From NCBI RefSeq assembly GCF_026914265.1, contig NC_069126.1, positions 25,459,473-25,523,472 of the forward strand: a DNA stretch of 64,000 bases, in the 5' to 3' direction. The DNA is from Mya arenaria (taxonomy: Eukaryota > Mollusca > Bivalvia > Myida > Myidae). The notes beneath the pieces are model-generated. The model was not told the origin of the DNA, did not search any database, and saw nothing but the letters and a program-made list of their open reading frames with translations. A program made the position numbers and the translations under genes. Positions within the stretch are counted from its first letter, which is position 1, and each line of letters begins with the position of its first letter. This document shows, piece after piece, positions 11,301-23,300 of this stretch.

Positions 11301-14300
11301 TAATGTGATTTGCTTCATGCCATTATAGTATGCTAATTGAACATGTTGTACCGGTTGATATGAAAAAATATAGGAAAAATGTTGGTTGCAAGTTGTACTC
11401 ATTTTAATAAAATGCCTGTCTTGTTATGTTGAATTGTTCATTTTGATAATGAACCCCTTTAACTAAAGACAATAAGGACATTTCAGAATTTAATAAATGT
11501 ACATTTTTTAGTATTCTAAGAAATCATTTAGATTTCTGGGACAATCATTTTCGTGGTTTCGTTGGTTTGGTCATCCACTGTTTCAAGATCTGAGCGAATT
11601 TTTTTTGTTAATTAAAAATGAAAATCCATGAATTTAAGTAACCACCAAAAATATCCTTTTTAGCAGAACCTTAAAGTTCATGACTATGAATACAGATGAT
11701 TTCACAATAGCTCAGTTGGCTCTGACAGATATTAAATTATAGGGCATATAAAAAAACATCAATGTGTTCCGAGACTTCTTAAAAAATAGGTCAAGCTTAC
11801 TAGAATTGTATGTGTATACATTTTATATTTAGCCCACAGCTGATAGCAAAGGTCAGTATATAGAATGATGTCACTGACCTTGTTACTGCTGGATTGCTGA
11901 ATATTGTAATCAAACATTTTACCAGTATGTATTGGTAATACTAGACAAAGCCTGCTCTAGTTGGCGGCCTTGGTTTGTTGAACTGATGATGAAATCAGAC
12001 ATTAATCACAAGTTGTTTTGCCAGCCTTGTTTACTTGACTGAATTATTAATTGTCCTGTATATAAATGATAAACCATAAAGCAGAATGGGTAAATGTCAA
12101 CATTGTTTTGATACATAATATTATAATTCCATAAATGTATTCATAGACATTTGTTGTTATTTGTCTTTTCATGTGAATACATGTACCAAATGACTGACTT
12201 ACAATAATGACAGATTGCCAAATAATGATAGTTTCCTGTACACACACTTCAGTTTTTTCCTGAAAAAAAATGAGGAACTGATTCCATAGATGTGTTTAAA
12301 AAACAAGTGCCACAATTTTTTGCTTTGATCTTTTGTGTGTACTGGCTATTAAATAGCTTTTGAATTGGATGACCTCCATTTTGATTATAATCCTTTGCAC
12401 AGGTGTTTTGTTACAGAAATGAATGTTTGAATATTTGGCTACATGTAGAGAGACTACATGTAGAACTTTTAAAACCAAAGTATATGAGATATTGCAAAAT
12501 CTTTGGGGAGGGCGCCTAAGCCTTCTATTTTGCAAAGACAATAACATGTTAAATAGAGTTTGTGGAATAAAAATGTCAACAGGGGAAGATTTAAAGAATT
12601 GATAGAGATAAAGACATATATGTGCAGCCCCTTCAAATCCATCTGATATGGTATAAATATATAATTGCATAAGTTAAAAGTTACATTAGTTAGAAACATG
12701 GGACAGAATATCCTTACATTCACCTAATTCCAGGCTCGAAGACTGGTACAGAAGAGTCATCATTTGAGTTTCTACGAGATGAGCTGCTGGTGCGTCTAGC
12801 CAATATCATGAAGGAGTTTAACCTGTTACCAGTCAGCTTCCAGCAGCGAGGCTCTGTCGCCATGGTGCGCAACTGGTCAGTATGTATAGAAGATGTTTAA
12901 AAAGGCTCTCATGAAGTGTCCTTGAAGGCAATGGCTTTTCCATTTTTCAACCAGGTTTTCAGCAAAAACCAGGTTATGAAAATTGGGAATTCGTTGGGCA
13001 GTTGGGCGGTCGTCAAACAGTGGAATCCACCCATTGTATTAAGCTAGAATTGTTAGATAGTAATGAAAGTTTGTGTGTAGGTAGATTTTGTGAAAAGCTT
13101 GCTCAGGATTGATTTTTAGGGTGGGGTCAGGTCAAGGTCAATGTTACTGAAAAAAGTAAAATGGTCAATCAAAATAAGAATTGAGGGATATTGATAAAAG
13201 TTGATGTGTAGGTAGCTTATGTGAAGAGCTAGCTTGGGATGGTGGGTGTCAAGGTCAAGGTCACTGTTACAAATAAAGGAAGATGGTTTCCGCCCAATAA
13301 AAAACAAATTGATGGATAGTATTGAAAGCTTGTGTGTAGGTAGCTTTTGTAAAGAGCTAGCTTGGGAGTGCCTTTGAGGGGTGTGACTTTACTGTGGGGT
13401 CAGGTCAAGGTCACTGTTACAGAAAAAAAGTAAAATGGTTTCCGCCCAACTAGTCAGAATTAATGGAAGCTAAACACATAAGATACTCAACTGGAGTAAT
13501 TTTCAGTTACTTCACTTTTTTATAAAAGTAAAGATAAAGGCTGCTACTTGTCCTAGCCCATACAGGAAATTAGCTGGCTGTAATTTCTGATTGCCCATAT
13601 TATAAACCTGGTTAGGTTGCAATGCAGCGCTTCTAGTTGTTTATTAACACACGCTGTGTGTTTTCAATCTTACTCTAAAGTGCATCATATGATTTGGATA
13701 TAGATATCATTGGATAAAGCAAATAGGCTGTGGAATGATATTTCAAAAACAAATACGCCTGTTATATTTTCCTAAGTGCTATGGTACTTGAATGGTTTAC
13801 AATTCTCCCAGTTATAAATAGAGCTTTAATACAGAGATAATGGTTGACTTGAATTAAATCCAACTAATTCGTTTTACTTCATATTATCACATTGTGTACA
13901 AAACATACTTTGCCTAGTTTTATTCCCAAATTAAATGGGGGCCATACAACCTGCAGTTCTGGCTTTTATAGTCATTAATTTTAATTCTGCGAGGCTGTGT
14001 TATGCAAGAGTTTATTATATTCCTGAATGTTGTTTGTTATTATCTATATACTATTGAGGCACAACAGAACTGTGCTCAACATGTTTGTTATTTTACAGGT
14101 ATCAACAGAGTTTCATAGAAATAACAGAGTTTGAGAAACACAATCCTGACAGAGATATTCTAGAAAAGTAAGTAAACAGCAAATTACTTTCACATGACTT
14201 ATTTACTTCATTTACAGGACATGTCTGGGATTTGTTTCGGGGCTGAAATGTGGCACCATTCCCCCCCCCACCCCCCCCCCCCCCCCCCCCCGGACAAAAA

Positions 14301-17300
14301 TAATTAAGCAAGTATTTTTTTTGCACTTGTTGATTTAAGTGCTCTGGATTGAAATGCAGTACTCATAACCCTATTATATTACATCTAGATTTAAGAACAA
14401 AAGTATGGAAATAACCTTAGCCTAAATACACAGCACCAAATTATTTATGGCCATCTGCAAACGGAACCTGTCTTATGTTGTGCCTGATGCATGTTGGCAA
14501 TGTGATAACAAATCATGATACTTTACAGGTAAAACAGTATGGTATTTTAAAAACAACTATTACTCTGCTTCAATGCCAATATGATCATCAGGTTGATGCA
14601 ATCTAAACTATAGTGATTTGGCATATAAAATGGCTCCATGTAGTCCTACAGAAGGAAACACACTTACCTGCACTATTTTATGGCTTGTCTACCAGACAAA
14701 TGAAAATATTTTGGGTTTTACTGGATTTTCTTTTCATGTTTTTCAATGAATTCTGTACATGTCCATGAGAATTGCCTATGGTATAAGGTATTAATTATTA
14801 CTACAAGCAAGCTGTTATGAGTATAATTATATTTACTGCATGGTCACTACAGAATGAAAACAATATAAGAAGTAGATGTATTGCCATATGACAATTTTGA
14901 AACAATTCATTTGAATTTCATGTAATTTCAAACTGAACAGGTTAATTGGAAAGACAAACACACATGTATACATGTTACGGTGCAGTGTGGAAAGACAAAC
15001 ACACATGTATACATGTTACGGTGCAGTGAAGTAAATGACATTGTACATTTGTAGTTTTAAACACACTGTGATCAGGTAACAAGAGCTGCTCATCGATGTG
15101 TTTCATATTGTAGCACAGTTTCTTGTAACCCTTGGTTTTTCATGTTGTTTTTCAAAACAGAAGCATTGAGCACTCACACAAGTTTATTTCTTAAAATCAT
15201 GGGCCTGTTAGTTGAATTTAACTTAAGTTAAAAATATCTTAGTGTCATATTTATATTATAATGCTTCATTCTTCTACAAATTAAAATTAAGCAAGTATAA
15301 AAAGTGAATATTAACTGAGAAAATAGAAAAAAATCAATTTGTTGTCATTTGGGACCTGTATAGTATACAGATTTATGATTATTGAAGTTGCGACTTAAAT
15401 CCTGTAATGAAACCGGTCTTGATTTATAGAGAACAGCCTTGTTTGAAGTTGTTCTCACTGGTTGTGTACTAGGGATAAAGATAAACCTGTCGACAGTTTA
15501 AAAAATGTAACATTGACATGTATATTGTATATATATGTATGGAAATGTCTGTCATGTGGAAAAGGGAAATGTACTGAATTGTCAGCTATTAGTATTGAAT
15601 ATTTATGTTTGGCCACTTTGCGAATTTGTTAAATATGGTTATGATAATATTATTGCCTTTTTGTATCTTTCAGATTTACAGAAACACTGAATAAAATTCG
15701 GTTGCGACATTCTAAAGTTGTTGAAACTATGGCTAAGGTATGCACACTATAATAGTACTTAAAATGAATTCTTTCTTTAAAAAAATTAAATGGATTTAAT
15801 ACTCGTATCTTTGGTAATACATGTTGATCACACATCGTATCAGAATACAGATTTAGGAAGCTCATTCATGAGACTTTTAATATAGTACCTTTCCTGATTA
15901 AGTATTTTTTATATATAATAATAAGTTAAGAACTATATAAAATGTAATTATACAATATATAAGTCAAGTGCATTAGATAAACGACCTGTATTTAGAAAAA
16001 TATAAATTGGTGAACCAGTATTTGTGTTGATAACCTACATGGAGTTACTTTATCATATGTGCTCAGACAATGAATACTAGTAGTAGCCTTCAAATATTAC
16101 AAATATAGAGCATATCTTGCCCCTTTTTATGCCCCCGAAGGTGGGCATATTAAAATCGCACCGTCCGTCCGTCCGTCATTCCGTCTGTCCGTGTGTCAAT
16201 AACTCGTTTCCGGGCTGTAACTTTCCCTTGTATATGGACAGATTTTAAAATAACTTGCCACATGTGTTCCACATACCAAGACGACGTGTCGCGTGCAAGA
16301 CCCGTGCCCCTACCTCAAAGGTCAAGGTCACACTTAGTGTTTATTCACAATGGATTCCTGCATATAGGACATAGAGTATAGGTTGTCGTGTCCGGGCTGT
16401 AACTTTCCCATGTATGGACAGATTTTAAAATAACTTGCCACATGTGTTCCACATACCAAAACAACGTGTCGCGTGAACGACCCGTGTCCCTACCTCTAAG
16501 GTCAAGGTCACACTTAGTGTTTATTCACAATGGAGTGCTGCATATAAGGACATAGAGTATAGGTTGTCGTGTCCGGGCTGTAACTTTCCCTTGTATGGAC
16601 AGATTTTAAAATAACTTGCCACATGTGTTCAACATACCAAGATGACGTGTCGCGTGCAAGACCCGTGTCCCTACCTCTAAGGTCAAGGTCACACTTAGGT
16701 GTTTATTCACAACAGAGTGCTGCATATAAGGACATAGAGTATAGGTTGTTGTGTCCATGCTGTAACTTTCCCTTGTATGGACAGATTTTAAAATAACTTA
16801 CCACATGTGTTCCACATACCAAGACGACGTGTAGCATGACAGACCCGTGTCCCTATCTCAAAGGTCAAGGTCACACTTGGGTGTTTATTCACAATGGAAT
16901 GCTGCATATATAAGGACATAACAGTGTCGGTCAACTATGGGTGGTATTTTTTATGTTTAGAGGCAATTTAAAATAACTTGCCATATGTATTTGACATGTA
17001 AAGGTGAGATCAACTTTTCATGTATTGACCTTGTTCATAGGTCAATGTCACAATCGGGGGCATTCGTCACATACTGTGACAGCTCTTGTTTGATATCAGT
17101 CAGACAGTGAAACAGTTGTCAGGTCAAGATTATGCTGGGACAGCTTTGTACTGCACTTCAGACAAATTGCGTACTCCAAATGTTCACTTTGCTTCTTGTT
17201 GAAAAATTACATAATTGTATGTTACCATTATACCCCACTCTCCGCCCTTCTCCCACACCATTTCTCATACAAGCAGTAAATCATTAAGATGTTCCGGTAA

Positions 17301-20300
17301 TAATTTAAAGCTGTCTAAAGAGATTCTGGCTTTAAGCCCCATTACTTTCTAGAGGCCTCAAAACATAGAAACAAACACTGAGACACATACCCATGCATAA
17401 TTAATTCTTGACAATCAAGCTAAATGAATCAGTAGACTACATTCAGATAGTAAACAGTTATTATGTTAGAAACATGTTAGACAAGTGAGATATTATCATT
17501 TTGAAATATACGTGACAATAACTCGCATTGCTTAATTATTATTCAGGGTGTTATGGAGATGAGAGATGCGTTTGAAGGGGAATCAAGAAACTATGATCAG
17601 CAGATCACATACTTCCTTGATCGATTCTACACCAACAGAATTGGAATCCGTGTTCTGCTTAATCAACATTGTAAGTGTATTTGATGTGGGCGTCTATTAC
17701 TATATCTGATGATGTTTAATTAGTTATATCCTGCCTTTTCTTTTAAGTTGATCATTGGAATGTGAGCCATGTGCTTTAAAGTATCTGGCAGTTGTTTGTT
17801 TATACTTGCCAAGGAAATGCACATTGTAGCTAGGATAACAGATGAACAATACACCTCGTGAGCAAGGAAATTTAGTGATGCCTGCATAGCATACACCATG
17901 GCTCCTATTGTCTGGTTAATATTGCTCTTACAGTATATGAACTGCTAATTGTAAACAGATGAAATAAAATAATCTTAAAAATGGGTGTTAATAATAGATT
18001 AACATGCCGAATTGTGAGCTACTAGGGTTGATCAGTTGACCGTTTATGATAACATTATGATTGTTTTCGTTTATTTAGTGTTGTTATATGGTGGGGAGCT
18101 AGCGCATCACCCCCAACATATAGGCTGCATCAATCCCAGCTGCGACGTGGAAGAAGTCATCCGAGGTACGCATGCTGAATCTTAACCTTTAAAATAAATG
18201 CTAAGATTTTAGAAAGGGAGATAATTTGCAAGTGTTGCAAAAGTATAAAGTGTTAAGACGATAAGCAAAGATGCTCTTAAAACTATAACGTTTAAGGTAG
18301 TAATATTAATATTTGTTATCCCATATTCCTATGTGATTGTCATCTAATTTAATGATATAAATAAAGCCGCTCAATATACAAATCAAGTGCGTGATCTTAC
18401 CTTGTTTCTATTTCAGATGCCTATGACAACGCGAGGTTTCTCTGTGAGCATTATTACATGTGTTCACCTGATCTCATCATAGAATCTTATAATCGTAAGT
18501 CACAAACATTGTACGTTTATAATCGTAAGTCACATACATTGTACGTGTATAATCGTAAGTCACATACATAGTACCTGTATAATCGTAAGTCACAAACATT
18601 GTACGTGTATAATCGTAAGTCACATACATTGTACGTGTATAATCGTAAGTCACATACATTGTACGTGTATAATCGTAAGTCACATACATTGTACGTGTAT
18701 AATCGTAAGTCACATACATTGTACGTGTAAAATCGTAAGTCACATACATTGTACGTGTATAATAGTAAGTCACATACATTGTACGTGTATAATTGTAAGT
18801 CACATACATTGTACGTGTATAATCGTAAGTCACATACATTGTACGTGTATAATCGTAAGTCACAAACATTGTACGTGTATAATCGTAAGTCACATACATT
18901 GTACGTGTATAATCTTAAGTCACATACATTGTACGTTTTTAATCATAAGTCACATACATTGTACGTGTATAATCGTAAGTCACATACATTGTACGAGTTT
19001 AATAGTAAGTCACATACATTGTACGAGTTCAATAGTAAGTCACATACATTGTACGTGTATAATCATAAGTCACATACATTGTACGTGTATAATCGTAAGT
19101 CACATACATTGTACGAGTTTAATAGTAAGTCACATTCATTGTACGTGTATAACCGTAAGTCACATACATTGTACGTGTATAACCGTAAGTCACATACATT
19201 GTACGTGTATAACCGTAAGTCACATACATTGTACGTGTATAACTGTAAGTCACATACATTGTACGTGTATAATCGTAAGTCACATACATTGTACGTGTAT
19301 AATCGTAAGTCACATACATTGTACATGTATAATCGTAAGTCACATACATTGTAAAAGTTTAATAGTAAGTCACATACATTGTACAAGTTTAATAGTAAGT
19401 CACATACATTGTACATGTATAACTGTAAGTCACATACATTGTACATGTTTAATAGTAAGTCACATACACTGTACATGTACAATCTTTAGTCACATACACT
19501 GTACATGTACAATCTTTAGTCACATACATTGTACATGTACAATCTTTAGTCACATACACTGTACATGTACAATCTTTAGTCACATACACTGTACATGTAC
19601 AATCTTTAGTCACATACATTGTACATGTACAATCTTTAGTCACATACACTGTACATGTACAATCTTTAGTCACATACACTGTACATGTACAATCTTTAGT
19701 CACATACACTGTACATGTACAATCTTTAGTCACATACATTGTACGTGTATAATCTCAAGTCACAAACAATGTATTTGTATGTGTTTAGCTAGTTTGTATT
19801 TAATATAGCAATTATGAGTTTTTATCATAATAAATCTCTTTAAAATTAGTTGGTATATGTTTTATGATAGCAAAAAAGTGGTAGAATTATGTGGTATTTG
19901 GAATATGAAAATGGGACATTACCGGGTATATTAAGGTAATTAGTTGAAGTAACAGTAACATAAGTACAAGTCATACATATTTTTACAGATAACATATATA
20001 ATTCCAATGTTTCAGCCTATGAGAAAGCAGACAGTATACGAATAGAGTACGTTCCATCTCATCTGTACCACATGCTGTTTGAGCTGTCTAAGGTAAGTGC
20101 ACATAAACCTTGGAAAATTGTGCTAAATTTTAACATTATGTTTTTTGGTAGCAACTTATTTGTTGGCAGAATAAATATCTTTCTGGCATGTCCATATTGA
20201 ACAGAATGGTCATTTAGTGTAATAAATGTACAAGTGCTGTTTGGTTTCTGGAAAGCCTTATGAATTTATTTGGGATAGTAGAAGAGCAATTCAAATAGTT

Positions 20301-23300
20301 TGGTTCACCATTGTCTCTTTAAACAAGAGGTTTTAATGGTTGCTGTTATTTTGTATCTGAATTGGTTTGGAATATTTAAAAGAGAACAAATCAAATACAA
20401 TGTCAACATACTTTTTTTGCATGCAAGCACACATAGGTTAATATCTCAGCAACTACTTGAGGTATTGCATTGAGACTTTATACAATGGTACTCAACCATC
20501 CAACCTACTTAATGAACCAAGTAAGATAACTCTTAGTTGCATTTAATGCAAAAAATAGGTCTTCATTATTCAACTTAGAAATTCTGGTTAAGGTTTTGCG
20601 TGCAAGCACACATCAGTTAATATCTCAGCAACTACTTCAGGTATTGCATTGAGACTTGATACAATGGTACTCAACCATTCAGCCTACTTAATTAACCTAG
20701 TTAGATAACTCTTGTTTGCATTTTATGCAAATAATAGGCCTTTATTATTCGACTTAGAAATTCTGGTTAAGGTTTTGCGTGCAAGCACACCTAGGTTAAT
20801 ATCTCAGCAACTACTTGAGGTATTGCATTGATACTTGATACAATGGTACTCAACCACCCAACCTACTTAATTAACCTAGTTAGATAACTCTTGTTTGCAT
20901 TTAATGCAAATAATTGCCCTTTATTAGCGACTTAGAAATTCTGGTAAAGGTTTTGCGCGCAAGCACACATAGGTTTATATCTCAGCAACAACTTGAGGTA
21001 TTGCATTGAGACTTTATACAATGGTACTCAACCATCCAACCTACTTAATTAACCTAGTTAGATATCTCTAGTTTGCATTTAATGCAAATAATGGCCGTTT
21101 TTTATATTCAACATAGATATTCTGGTTAAGGTTTTGCATGTAACCACTTTTAAGTCAATACCTCAGTGAATACATCATGTATGGCATTGAAACTTTACAC
21201 ACAGGCTCCCAACCATTTAACCTTCTTCTTTAATCGAGTAAGATGAATCTATCTTTCATATTATATAATTTTTGCCCCCTTATTATGAGACTTAGAAATT
21301 CTGGTTAAGCTCTTGCATGTTAGCACACATAGGATAATATCTCAGCAACTACTTGATGTATTGCATTGAGACTTTATACAATGGTATTCAACCAAGTTAG
21401 ATAACTGTATTTTGCATATAATGACCCTTTATTATTAGATTTAAAAATTCTGGTTAAAATTTTCCATGTAACCACATTTATGTTAATATCTCACCACATC
21501 ATGTATTGCATTGAAATCTAATCTAACAGTGATCCATGCATGTTTCGCCAAAACTTTTCAATCCTTTCACTGAAAAGCGGGGAATAGTTGAGCGCGCTGT
21601 CTCTGTGACGGCTCTTGTTTATATTGCTCCAGTATGTTGTCCGCTCAATTACTTATAAGGCCTTTTTCAAATCATCACCAAATTTGATCAGAATGTGTAT
21701 GGGCAGAATATCTTGGTCAGGTTTGATAACCAGCCAAGTCACTCAAGAGTTATGACCCTTGAATTGGCAAAAACTGTCTTTACAATGTCAGAATTCTAAA
21801 TTTGGCTTGACATACAATCACTTATCACCAAACTTGGGTGTCCTTAAATTTGGATGGGCTTATTTTGTGCTAGTTGGAGGTCTTGTCATGTAATGGAAAC
21901 ACAAACCACTAAACGTAAATATTGATTAGTTCTAAATTGCTATTACTAGTCTGAAAAGATAAAAACCAGTCAATAGAAAATGCCTGAAAATCAATTTACC
22001 GCTCTTAGATTCTTTACGTATTGTTAATTCAACTTCGGCTAACTGCCTTGAATTATTCACAGAAAATTAAGTCTATTGACACTGAAGGACTGAATAAATA
22101 ACTATTTTCTTCATTTGTTCATTCTTTCTGAATGTTGGACTTGTTTATATTTCCTTGTTTTGAAGTTATTGATTTTGACCAGGAGATAAATCATCAGCAA
22201 GAAGAATTTGTCACAAAATTTATTCTTATAATAAGGCAGCATTTTTTAATCCAACATTGGAGCTGTTTCTCTAGACAGAAATAAGTTCTAAGAGTCGGCA
22301 ATAGAATATGAAGAATATGGATTAAAGAGTGTGGCCCCCAGTGCATGATAATCATAATGTTCATGTAGAGAGAACATGTATTTCATGTGTATATCATATT
22401 TTAATTCTGGCCTTACAAATCATGTTTTAATGTGTATGTACATGCAAGCCATATAGGAAAACACTACATGAATAGAGAACTTATTATTTATTCTTATTTC
22501 TGAGTAACATTGGAGTTCTATCATATTTGAAAATAAAGGAAGGTAGTTGTAAAGGTTATTGCATGTTATGTCATTTTTCAGAACGCCATGAGGGCAGTGG
22601 TAGAGCGACATGAAAATAAGCCGGAAATTCCGCCCATTAAGATAGCAGTGTGTAAGGGCAAGGAAGATCTTGCCATTAAGGTTGGTACTTCTTTTTGTCT
22701 GTTTTATGACCTTTTCAGTCTATATAATTATTCTGGATAAACATTTCTGGGGATTTTGTTGAGAAGATGAAGAAACAAGAAGCAGATTTATTTTTACATT
22801 GAAGGAAGTTGACCCTCTAATGCATCTGTTTGTAGTGTCTGTTTGACTGTTTCCAAGGCAAAAGATAAAGACACTTGGGGATTTGTAACATTTTATTGAA
22901 ATAGTTAATTGACAGCTTTCTGTGGTTGTCTGTGAATATATAAAACAGTTGATACAGTTTTCCCATGAGTTAATGACATGACCCTAGTATCAATGGATGT
23001 GACGCCAAACTACTCTGATATAAAAAGTCATATGTGGTAGACCAATGGAGAATTTACTAAAAATACGATAAGTCTGAAAAAAGAAATACAAATGGATTTG
23101 GATTCAACATATTCATTTGTAAAAACAGTAGTTAATTATAAAGGGTGGTCGTAATCATCCTCGAGCGCCATTGCCAATCAGCCATATCTTCCATTGTAGA
23201 TATCTGACCAGGGAGGTGGTATATCATATGGGAAGGTGGAACAACTGTTTGGGTACATGTTTACGACAGCCCCACAGCCCCAGCCCTCCCACATGATGGA

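Larger units (their letters stand above)
8341..12733 (+). other. PDK intron 1
   Basis: A 4.4-kb intron. It holds a 77-nt near-perfect palindrome (9000-9076), a three-copy hairpin motif (9775-9837) and a stretch at about 10280-10640 that looks like an old repeat (several CCG/CGG-rich short motifs). No further coding exon is seen. Confidence 0.6.

Noticed and set aside
14102..14326. Poly-Gly frame on the minus strand
   Set aside because: Translation of a poly-C tract in a PDK intron.
18477..19739. Long repetitive open frames on both strands ([30 protein letters not shown] repeats)
   Set aside because: The 30-bp period is divisible by three, so any stop-free frame stays open. Frames exist on both strands and overlap each other; this is array geometry, not protein coding.
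18485..19770. CRISPR-like appearance (about 30-bp repeats)
   Set aside because: Units are head-to-tail without unique spacers, and lie in an animal gene intron.
20405..21620. Satellite DNA
   Set aside because: Too few units and bounded by a terminus shared with dispersed elements, so an interspersed repeat with tandem cores is the better reading.
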